From positions 1 through 20,720 of the forward strand of contig CANRLQ010000006.1 of assembly GCA_947631525.1 (NCBI GenBank): a stretch of 20,720 bases of DNA, read 5' to 3'. The notes below the pieces were generated by a model. That model made no database searches. It saw nothing but the letters and a program-made list of their open reading frames with translations, and was not told where the DNA came from. Position 1 is the first letter of the stretch, and each line of letters begins with the position of its first letter. The DNA is from an uncultured Bacilli bacterium (GTDB lineage: Bacteria; Bacillota_I; Bacilli_A; RF39; UBA660). Shown piece after piece: positions 14,374 through 20,720 of this stretch. The translations under genes and the position numbers were made by a program.

Positions 14374-16365
14374 ATGAATAAAAAAACTGTAAAAAGAGGT
14401 TTATTACCTTATGTGTTTATCATAATTATAATGTTTGGTATGTTATTTTTTATAAATAATAATAATAGAAAAATAAATTATATAACATATGATGAATTCA
14501 TAGTTGAAATGAATAAAAATAATGTCAAAGAAATTACAATAACACCAAGAAGTAATGCCAGTGTATACGAAGTGCGTGGTAGTTTAAAAGATTATTCTGA
14601 AAAAGAAAGTTTCTTCTTTAGAGCTCCATTAGCAGAAGAAGTAATGAATCGTTTATTGGCTGCTGAAACAGATAATCTATTTAAAATAAAAACAGAATCT
14701 GATCCGTCTTCAAGTACTATTTTACTTTTAATAATTAATGTTTTACCAATTGTTATATTGGTAGCAGTTGCTTTCTTCTTTATCTCAAGACAGATGAATT
14801 CAGCTAATAAATCAATGGATTTTGGAAAAAGTAGAGCTAGATTAAATGAAGAAAGAAAAAAGGTTACATTTAATGATGTAGCAGGGCTTAAAGAAGAAAA
14901 AGAGGAAGTTCAAGAATTAATCGATTTTCTAAAAGAGCCAAAAAAATTCCAAAAATTAGGTGCAAGAATTCCTAAAGGAGTTTTACTAGTAGGTCCTCCA
15001 GGAACAGGTAAAACTTTACTTGCTCGTGCTGTAGCTGGAGAAGCAAATGTTCCATTTTATTTTATAAGTGGTTCTGATTTTGTTGAACTTTTTGTAGGTG
15101 TAGGAGCATCTCGTGTTAGAGATATGTTTAGACAAGCAAAACATAATGCACCATGTTTAATCTTTATCGATGAAATAGATGCAGTTGGGCGTCAAAGAGG
15201 TTCTGGTATAGGTGGAGGTCATGATGAGCGTGAGCAAACACTTAACCAATTATTAACTGAAATGGATGGATTTGGTGAAAATGAAGGAATTATCATTATT
15301 GCAGCAACAAACCGTCCTGATGTTTTAGACCCAGCATTACTTAGACCTGGAAGATTTGATCGCCAAGTTCAAGTAAACTTACCTGATAAAAAAGGAAGAG
15401 AAGAAATATTAGAAGTTCATGCTAGAAATAAAGTATTTGCTAAAGGTGTTAAGTTATCTAACATAGCTAATCGTACTGTAGGATTTAGTGGAGCTGACTT
15501 AGAAAATCTATTAAATGAGGCTGCTTTACTTGCAGTAAGGCGTAACAAAAAAGCTATAACAATGGCTGAAATAGATGAAGCACATGATAGGGTTTTAATG
15601 GGACCTGCTAAGAAATCAAAGAAATATACTGAATATGAAAAAAAATTGGTTGCTTATCACGAAGCAGGGCATGCTGTACTTGGAATAAAATTAGATGGAG
15701 CTAATGATGTTCAAAAAATTACAATAATTCCAAGAGGTTATGCCGGTGGATATACAATGATGCTACCAAAAGAAGAAAAATTCACAGCTACCAAAAAAGA
15801 GTTAACTGAAAGAATAATAGGTCTTATGGGTGGTAGAGTTGCTGAAGAGTTAGTATTTAATGAAGTTACAACAGGAGCTCACAATGATTTTGAACAAGCA
15901 ACTAAAATAGCACGTGCTATGGTTACAGAATATGGTATGAGTTCACTTGGACCAATGCAATTGGAACAACAAGAAGGTAGTGTTTTCTTAGGTAGAGATT
16001 ATAATAAAAGTCGTAATTTTTCAGGTCAAGTTGCTTTTGAAATAGATCAAGAAATGCGAAAAATAATTGATGAATGTTATAAAGAAGCAATAAGAATAAT
16101 TAAGAAAGAGAGAAAATTATTAGATTTAATTGCTAACACATTACTTGAATGTGAAACAATAACAAAAGAACAAATCGATTATTTGGTAGAACATGGATGT
16201 TTACCAGATGAAGATAATGAAGTAGATGCTAGCGATTTTAAAGAAGTAAGTTTAGAAGATTTAACTTTAACAGAACTAAAAGATTTAGCATCTGAGCATG
16301 GAATAAAAGGTTATTCTAAAATGACTAGGGAAGAATTAGAAGAAGCATTAAAAGATTTAATATAA
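14374..16365 (+). CDS. ftsH: ATP-dependent zinc metalloprotease FtsH with a C-terminal Rho_N/SAP-like tail
   Basis: FtsH is a hexameric membrane protease that degrades misassembled membrane proteins and some regulators. The 663-residue protein has TM1 (about 11-28), an extracytoplasmic domain, TM2 (about 115-138), an AAA+ module with Walker A GPPGTGKT (207-214), FIDEIDAVG and RPGRFDRQV, then the M41 protease with HEAGH (429-433) and AHNDFEQAT carrying the third zinc ligand. The unusual part is residues 624-663: LTLTELKDLASEHGIKGYSK and a following MTREELEEAL fit the Rho N-terminal/SAP-like helix-extended-helix motif, joined by an acidic linker. AAAGGAGG precedes the ATG. A strong terminator follows. 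Confidence 0.97.
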   Translation: MNKKTVKRGLLPYVFIIIIMFGMLFFINNNNRKINYITYDEFIVEMNKNNVKEITITPRSNASVYEVRGSLKDYSEKESFFFRAPLAEEVMNRLLAAETDNLFKIKTESDPSSSTILLLIINVLPIVILVAVAFFFISRQMNSANKSMDFGKSRARLNEERKKVTFNDVAGLKEEKEEVQELIDFLKEPKKFQKLGARIPKGVLLVGPPGTGKTLLARAVAGEANVPFYFISGSDFVELFVGVGASRVRDMFRQAKHNAPCLIFIDEIDAVGRQRGSGIGGGHDEREQTLNQLLTEMDGFGENEGIIIIAATNRPDVLDPALLRPGRFDRQVQVNLPDKKGREEILEVHARNKVFAKGVKLSNIANRTVGFSGADLENLLNEAALLAVRRNKKAITMAEIDEAHDRVLMGPAKKSKKYTEYEKKLVAYHEAGHAVLGIKLDGANDVQKITIIPRGYAGGYTMMLPKEEKFTATKKELTERIIGLMGGRVAEELVFNEVTTGAHNDFEQATKIARAMVTEYGMSSLGPMQLEQQEGSVFLGRDYNKSRNFSGQVAFEIDQEMRKIIDECYKEAIRIIKKERKLLDLIANTLLECETITKEQIDYLVEHGCLPDEDNEVDASDFKEVSLEDLTLTELKDLASEHGIKGYSKMTREELEEALKDLI

Positions 16366-16369
16366 ATAT

Positions 16370-16398
16370 AAACAGAGAAAAAATTTCTCTGTTTTTTT
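16370..16398 (+). terminator. strong intrinsic terminator after ftsH
   Basis: AAACAGAGAAA (16370-16380), loop AAA and TTTCTCTGTTT (16384-16394) form a perfect 11-bp stem, with T's to 16398. It separates the yab-type cluster from the soj/spo0J unit. Confidence 0.9.
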
Positions 16399-16406
16399 AT
16401 AAAGAC

Positions 16407-16435
16407 TTTAAAAGATACAAAAAATATGATAAAAT
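16407..16435 (+). promoter_or_regulatory. promoter for soj-spo0J
   Basis: TTTAAA (16407-16412), a 17-nt spacer and TAAAAT (16430-16435) are present, with TATG directly before (extended -10). The -10 ends 35 nt before the soj ATG and lies just after the ftsH terminator. Confidence 0.55.
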
Positions 16436-16470
16436 GGTAAATAGATATTTTAGTAGAAAATGGTGATAGT

Positions 16471-17256
16471 ATGGGAAAGATTATTGCTTTAGTAAATCAA
16501 AAAGGAGGAGTAGGAAAAACTACATCTAGTATAAATTTAGCTGCTTCTTTAGGAGTTTTAAAAAAGAAAGTTTTACTAGTTGATTTAGATCCACAAGGAA
16601 ATTCAACAACAGGAGTAGGAATAAGTAAAACTGACTATGATAAAAGTATATATGAATTGTTAAAAGATGAAGCTCAGTTACAAGAAGTAATAATTAAAAC
16701 AAATTTTAAAAATCTATATTTAATTCCAGCAACTATAAATTTAGCAGGAGTTGATTTTGAATTAATGGAAAAAAGCAAATTAGATCCTACATTTGTAAAA
16801 GGAAGTCAATTAAAAAAATACTTAGATCAGGCAAAAAATATATTTGATTACATAATAATTGATTGTCCCCCATCACTAGGAATTCTAACTACGAATGCTT
16901 TAACAGCTTCTGATTCTGTTATAATTCCAGTACAATGTGAATTCTTTGCTTTAGAAGGAATAATGCAGTTATTAAATACTATTAGATTAGCCCAAAAGAA
17001 TTTAAATCCAACTTTAAGCATTGAGGGTGTTTTACTTACAATGTTGGATGCTAGAACTAATTTGGGATTAGAAGTAGTTGAAGATATAAAAAGTTATTTT
17101 ACAGATAAAGTATATGATACTATCATTCCTAGACTTGTGAAGTTATCAGAATCTCCAAGTCATGGTAAACCAATATTAGCTTATGATTCAACAAGTAGAG
17201 GGACTGAAGCATATCTAAATTTAGCTAAGGAAGTGATTGAACGAAATGGAAAATAA
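16471..17256 (+). CDS. soj: chromosome-partitioning ATPase ParA/Soj
   Basis: ParA-type ATPase that, with ParB, positions and segregates the origin region. In Bacillus it also modulates DnaA. The 261-residue protein starts almost directly with the deviant Walker A KGGVGKTT (K11-T18), so there is no N-terminal DNA-binding extension, which marks it as a chromosomal (type Ib-like short) Soj rather than a plasmid type Ia ParA. DLDPQGNST and IIDCPPSLG are the switch and Walker B regions. GGTGAT precedes ATG. The spo0J start overlaps its last codons. Confidence 0.95.
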   Translation: MGKIIALVNQKGGVGKTTSSINLAASLGVLKKKVLLVDLDPQGNSTTGVGISKTDYDKSIYELLKDEAQLQEVIIKTNFKNLYLIPATINLAGVDFELMEKSKLDPTFVKGSQLKKYLDQAKNIFDYIIIDCPPSLGILTTNALTASDSVIIPVQCEFFALEGIMQLLNTIRLAQKNLNPTLSIEGVLLTMLDARTNLGLEVVEDIKSYFTDKVYDTIIPRLVKLSESPSHGKPILAYDSTSRGTEAYLNLAKEVIERNGK

Positions 17257-18121
17257 GAAAAGAGCTTTGGGAAGAGGTTTAGAACAATTATTTAATGGTG
17301 AAAATTTAGATTTAGAAACAATAGAAAAATCAATATATGAAACATCAACAAATGAAGAAATAATTGAAGTTAATTTAGATGATTTAAGAGTAAATCCATA
17401 TCAACCAAGAAAAATATTTGATGAAACATCTTTACAAGAATTAGCTGAATCTATTAAACAACATGGCGTTTTTCAACCAATTATCATAAAAAAAAGTATA
17501 AAAGGATACGAAATAGTAGCAGGAGAAAGAAGAGTTAGAGCTTCTAAATTAGCAGGTCTTACTACAATACCAGCTATTATAAGAAATTTTAATGATTCTC
17601 AAATGATGGAAATAGCTCTCTTAGAAAATTTGCAAAGAGAAAATTTAAATGTAATAGAAGAGGCAATTGCTTATAAAAGTATGATTGAAAAATTGTCTTT
17701 AACACAAGAAGAATTATCTAAAAAAGTAGGAAAAAGTAGAAGTCATATTACAAATATATTAGGTTTACTTCGTCTTCCTAAAGAAGTTCAAAAAATGGTA
17801 ATTCAAGGTAGTTTAACAATGGGACATGCTAGAACTTTAAGTAAGTTAGAAGATGAAGAAGAAATAAAAACATTAGCTAATAAAATAGTAAATGAAAATT
17901 TAACTGTTAGACAAATAGAAAATATTGAAGCAAAACCAAATTTTAAAAAGAAAAACGAATTTTCTAAAAATGAAAAACAAGAAGATTATCGTTATGTTGA
18001 AGAGATTCTTAGAGATAAATTAGATACTAAAGTAAGAATAAAAGATCAAAAAATAGAAATATCTTTTATAAATACTGCAGATTTAAATAGAATATTAGAG
18101 GTTTTAGATATTAAGGAGTAA
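17246..18121 (+). CDS. spo0J: chromosome-partitioning protein ParB/Spo0J
   Basis: ParB is a CTP-dependent clamp that loads at parS and spreads along DNA near the origin. I choose ATG 17246 (product MENKKRALGRGLEQLF), preceded by AAGGAAGTGA. A TTG at 17237 is in frame but too close to that site. The 291 residues contain the N-terminal GRGLEQLF that engages ParA, the CTPase motifs GERRVRA (from 93) and ENLQREN (127-133), and a helix-turn-helix KKVGKSRSHITNILGLLRLP. The basic linker and C-terminal dimer domain are short. It overlaps soj by 11 nt. I found no consensus parS site in the window. Confidence 0.95.
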   Translation: MENKKRALGRGLEQLFNGENLDLETIEKSIYETSTNEEIIEVNLDDLRVNPYQPRKIFDETSLQELAESIKQHGVFQPIIIKKSIKGYEIVAGERRVRASKLAGLTTIPAIIRNFNDSQMMEIALLENLQRENLNVIEEAIAYKSMIEKLSLTQEELSKKVGKSRSHITNILGLLRLPKEVQKMVIQGSLTMGHARTLSKLEDEEEIKTLANKIVNENLTVRQIENIEAKPNFKKKNEFSKNEKQEDYRYVEEILRDKLDTKVRIKDQKIEISFINTADLNRILEVLDIKE

Positions 18122-18124
18122 ATA

Positions 18125-18922
18125 ATGAAACATATATTTGATACAATTTTAATTAAAGAAGTGATTTATCCAATTATTATTATTTTACTAGGTGTACTTT
18201 TTTATTTAATGATTAGTAGTTCTGTTAAAAGAATGTTTAAATCAAGATTAAATAAAATGGATAAAAGGCGTAGTAAAACGATGTGTAGTTTAATAAATAA
18301 TATATTAAAATATATTATATTAGTTATATGTGTTTTAGCAATATTAGAAGTTTACAATATATCTACTAAAGGAATTGTAACATCGCTTGGAGTAGTAGGT
18401 GTTGTAGTTGGTTTAGCTTTTCAGGATACTTTAAAAGATTTATTATCTGGATTTTCTATTATATTTGAAAATGAATATGCTGTAGGAGATACAATAACAA
18501 TTGGTGATTTTAAAGGAAAAGTTATTAGTTTAGGACTTAAAACAACTAAAATACAATCAGTTACGGGTGATATAAAAATATTATCCAATAGAAACATTGT
18601 TGAAGTAATAAATCATAGCTTAGAGGATTCGTATACATTAATAGATATTCCAGTATCATATGATGATAAAATAGAAAAAGTAGAAAAAGTATTATTGAAT
18701 TTATGTTTAAGATTAGAAAAAGAACTACCAAATTTAATAGAAGCAAATTTACTTGGTGTAGATGAATTAGCTGATTCTTCAGTTATATTTAAAATTATGA
18801 TAAAAACTAAAATAGATTATAAACATGATGTAAGAAGAGAAGTACTTAAACAGGTAAAAATAGAATTTGATAAACAAAATATATCCATTCCATATAATCA
18901 AGTGGTGGTTCATAATGCATGA
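18125..18922 (+). CDS. MscS-family small-conductance mechanosensitive channel
   Basis: Channel of the MscS superfamily that opens under membrane tension to release osmolytes. The 265-residue protein is close to the core MscS size. Helices are near 12-31, 57-77 and the glycine/alanine-rich pore helix 82-100 (SLGVVGVVVGLAFQDTLKDL). The beta domain follows with YAVGDTITIGDFKGKV and a C-terminal alpha/beta domain. It begins 3 nt after the spo0J stop, with AAGGAG upstream inside spo0J. Its 3' end overlaps the DUF951 gene by 8 nt, so the genes are co-transcribed. It resembles Bacillus YkuT more than multi-domain MscK proteins. Confidence 0.93.
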   Translation: MKHIFDTILIKEVIYPIIIILLGVLFYLMISSSVKRMFKSRLNKMDKRRSKTMCSLINNILKYIILVICVLAILEVYNISTKGIVTSLGVVGVVVGLAFQDTLKDLLSGFSIIFENEYAVGDTITIGDFKGKVISLGLKTTKIQSVTGDIKILSNRNIVEVINHSLEDSYTLIDIPVSYDDKIEKVEKVLLNLCLRLEKELPNLIEANLLGVDELADSSVIFKIMIKTKIDYKHDVRREVLKQVKIEFDKQNISIPYNQVVVHNA

Positions 18923-19097
18923 TTATAAATTAGGTAGTATTGTAATGATGAAAAAAAAACATCCATGTGATAATAATGAATGGGAAATAATAAGACTAGG
19001 AGCAGACATAAAAATAAAATGTTTAAAATGTGGAAGAAGTATAATGTTACCACGCATAGATTTTAATAAAAAATTAAAAAAGGTTATAAATTACTAG
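18915..19097 (+). CDS. DUF951 family protein (YyzM-like)
   Basis: This 60-residue protein of unknown function is widely conserved near spo0J and ychF in Bacillota. I choose ATG 18915, giving MHDYKLGSIVMMKKKHPC; an upstream ATG at 18867 lies inside mscS and adds 16 residues unlike the family. The family pattern KKxHPC, NEWEIIRLGADIKIKCLKCG and SIMLPR is clear. Cys18, Cys36 and Cys39 suggest a small zinc-binding fold, possibly with His16. GGTGG upstream, inside the end of mscS, is the likely ribosome site. Its place directly after spo0J-mscS agrees with the conserved soj-spo0J neighbourhood. Confidence 0.92.
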   Translation: MHDYKLGSIVMMKKKHPCDNNEWEIIRLGADIKIKCLKCGRSIMLPRIDFNKKLKKVINY

Positions 19098-19105
19098 GAG
19101 GTACT

Positions 19106-20632
19106 ATGAAAAAGAAAAAACAAAAAAAGGAATATTTTAAAGGTCCTGTATCAACATTGCTTGTAATTATGTTTGCTATATCAATAGTAAGTTTATTATT
19201 ATCATTAATTGATTTTCAAGGAAACAAAACTTATATTGGTACAGAATCATTAGAAACATCAGTTATTGCTGTTAAAAATATTATAAGTATAGATGGATTA
19301 AAATTTGTTTTAGGGAATGCAATTAAAAATTTTGTTCAATTTAAACCTCTAGCAGTTATAATTATTTCTCTTATAGGTATAGGTATAAGTGAAAAAAGTG
19401 GATTATTGAATGCTATATTTTTTAAAATTAAAAAAATAAAGTTTGAAGTAATTATATTTGCAACATTATTTTTAGGAATTATTAGTTCTGTAATAGGTGA
19501 ATATAGTTATATGTTTTTAATTCCTTTAGTTGGTCTTATGTATAAGTATTTAGATAGAAGTCCAACATTAGGAGTAATGATTTCTTTTATAGGAATAACA
19601 CTAGGTTATGCAACAGGATTAATATTTAATTACGATGATTATTCTTTAGGATTGTTAACACAGGCTGCAGCTAATCTAGATGTGGATCCAAATTATAAAT
19701 TTAATTTATTTTCTAATATATATATAATGGTTACATCAACATTTATTATAACATTTATAGCAACTCTTATAATAAATAGATTTTTAGTTATTAAATTTCC
19801 TAAGAAAGAAATAGCAGAACAAGAAGTTTTATATACATCAAAAAAAGGTCTTCGCATCTCATTTTTAGTAGCATTTTTAATGATAATTTTATTAGTATAT
19901 ACTATATTGGATGTAAAACTATTGGGTGCAGGTATATTACTTGATAAATCACAAACAACTTATGTCGCAAAATTATTTAGTGAAACATCTCCATTTAGAG
20001 AAGGAATTGTCTTTATTATTACTTTAATAATGATGGTATGTGGATTTGTTTATGGTAAAATTTCAGGAAATATTAAAGATAGCCATGAATATAGTTTAGG
20101 TCTTTCTAAAAATTTTGAAAATCTAGGAATAATGTTTGTTTTAATGTTCTTTATGTCTCAATTAATAGCAATTTTAGATTGGACTAACATTGGAGATGTA
20201 ATAAGTGTTAGATTAGTAGATTTTGTAAGTTCAATGCAAATATCTGGATTACCATTAATATTAATATTTATAGTAATTGTTATAATAATGAGTATTTTGA
20301 AACCAGATTTGATTACTAAATGGCAATTACTATCTCCAACAGTAATACCTTTATTTATGCGATCAAATATAACTCCAAATTTTACCCAATTTATATTTAA
20401 AGTAGCTGATAGCATTGGTAAATGTATAACTCCATTTTTTATATATTTTATTATAGAATTATCATTTTTAGAAAAATATAGAGTTAATGATAAAAAACAA
20501 ATTAGTATTTTTGGAACCTTAAAATTAATGATGCCAACAATATCATTGATAGCTTTGACTTGGATATTATTGATTGTTATATGGTATATTATAGGTATTC
20601 CAATTGGAGTAGGTACATACTCAACAATTTAG
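19106..20632 (+). CDS. AbgT-family transporter
   Basis: A 508-residue polytopic membrane protein of the AbgT/YdaH family. Members import p-aminobenzoyl-glutamate (E. coli AbgT) or export sulfonamide-like antimetabolites (MtrF, YdaH). Visible family features: a basic N-terminus followed by a helix, a conserved IGIGISEKSGLL segment, a re-entrant-type SSVIGEYSYMFLIPL, and the later LSPTVIPLFMRSNITPNFTQ with GKCITPFF, the second half of the inverted repeat. The product has many hydrophobic helices. Substrate cannot be assigned. CTAGGAGG lies just before ATG, and the gene is 8 nt after DUF951, so it belongs to the same transcript. This neighbour is unusual; ychF is more typical after DUF951. Confidence 0.85.
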   Translation: MKKKKQKKEYFKGPVSTLLVIMFAISIVSLLLSLIDFQGNKTYIGTESLETSVIAVKNIISIDGLKFVLGNAIKNFVQFKPLAVIIISLIGIGISEKSGLLNAIFFKIKKIKFEVIIFATLFLGIISSVIGEYSYMFLIPLVGLMYKYLDRSPTLGVMISFIGITLGYATGLIFNYDDYSLGLLTQAAANLDVDPNYKFNLFSNIYIMVTSTFIITFIATLIINRFLVIKFPKKEIAEQEVLYTSKKGLRISFLVAFLMIILLVYTILDVKLLGAGILLDKSQTTYVAKLFSETSPFREGIVFIITLIMMVCGFVYGKISGNIKDSHEYSLGLSKNFENLGIMFVLMFFMSQLIAILDWTNIGDVISVRLVDFVSSMQISGLPLILIFIVIVIIMSILKPDLITKWQLLSPTVIPLFMRSNITPNFTQFIFKVADSIGKCITPFFIYFIIELSFLEKYRVNDKKQISIFGTLKLMMPTISLIALTWILLIVIWYIIGIPIGVGTYSTI

Positions 20633-20643
20633 AAATTACATTG

Positions 20644-20672
20644 AAAACTAGTTGAAAAAAGCTAGTTTTTTT
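20644..20672 (+). terminator. intrinsic terminator after the AbgT gene
   Basis: AAAACTAG (20644-20651) pairs with CTAGTTTT (20662-20669), extendable by a T-G and a T-A pair to a hexanucleotide loop, with T's to 20672. It overlaps a promoter. Confidence 0.75.
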
Positions 20673-20680
20673 AGTATAAT
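20652..20680 (+). promoter_or_regulatory. promoter for the next gene, overlapping the terminator
   Basis: TTGAAA (20652-20657), exactly 17 nt and TATAAT (20675-20680): near-perfect consensus. The -35 sits in the terminator loop. The remaining bases to 20720 are a leader with AGTAGGT near the end; no start codon is seen before the window stops. Confidence 0.75.
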
Positions 20681-20720
20681 AAAAGATAGATTAATAATAA
20701 AAGAAAGTAGGTCGAGTAAA

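Noticed and set aside
15909..15922. CACGTG palindrome inside ftsH as a possible parS
   Set aside because: The flanks (TAG..CTA) do not match the parS TTT/AAA arms, and the bases encode the conserved ARAMV segment of FtsH.
17237..17245. TTG start for spo0J
   Set aside because: It is too close to the AAGGAAGTGA site; ATG 17246 gives the usual N-terminus.
18867..18914. Longer DUF951 start
   Set aside because: The extra 16 residues are read within mscS and do not resemble the family; a ribosome site fits ATG 18915.
1..20720. Alternative genetic code (TGA as Trp), suspected from the Mollicutes-like AT content
   Set aside because: Genes reach full family length without in-frame TGA, Trp is encoded by TGG, and TGA ends the mscS gene.
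1..20720. CRISPR, IS, phage, tRNA or defence system
   Set aside because: No repeat-spacer array, transposase, integrase, tRNA cloverleaf or recognisable defence gene was found on reading both strands.

Overview
The window is about 20.7 kb of very AT-rich bacterial chromosome. It is densely coding, and almost every gene lies on the + strand. The gene content and order are those of the origin-proximal 'yab' and 'soj/spo0J' neighbourhoods of Bacillota: trmN6-like (yabB), rsmI (yabC), pth, mfd, spoVT, metG, tatD (yabD), a 3D-domain protein (yabE-like), ksgA, tilS, ftsH, soj, spo0J, and yyzM (DUF951). The extreme AT content, standard genetic code (TGA is used as a stop, TGG as Trp), compact MetRS, T-box leader and a spoVT homologue together suggest an uncultured gut-type Bacilli lineage close to Erysipelotrichia or RF39-like groups. 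That placement is inference; no rRNA is present to test it.

Layout. Positions 1-2030 hold a translation-maintenance operon: the 3' part of a trmN6-like tRNA methyltransferase, rsmI, and pth, nearly abutting. Positions 2082-5360 encode Mfd, which ends at a bidirectional terminator facing a convergent 42-codon minus-strand gene (5380-5508) with its own promoter. That small gene is divergent from spoVT (5684-6217). Positions 6251-6461 form a methionine T-box with specifier ATG and an intrinsic terminator. A second unexplained structured leader follows, then metG (6647-8203). A 56-codon membrane miniprotein with its own promoter and terminator lies at 8333-8503. Next come tatD, a membrane-anchored 3D-domain protein, ksgA, an AGCS sodium:amino-acid symporter, ung, tilS and ftsH, ending at a strong terminator (16370-16398). 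A second unit runs soj-spo0J-mscS-DUF951-AbgT transporter, with overlaps or tiny gaps, and ends at a terminator that also carries a good promoter for the next gene beyond the window.

How the genes fit together: most are housekeeping functions, namely 16S rRNA methylation (RsmI, KsgA), tRNA maturation and recycling (TilS, Pth, TrmN6-like), methionine charging under tRNA-sensing control, DNA repair (Mfd, Ung, TatD), membrane proteolysis (FtsH) and chromosome segregation (ParA/ParB). I see no phage, IS, CRISPR or defence island. The less ordinary items are two short proteins, a phased TTTACA repeat shared by two intergenic regions, a very regular 19-20 nt spacing between -10 boxes and start codons, a Rho_N/SAP-like tail on FtsH, and an apparent A-run frameshift at the left edge.
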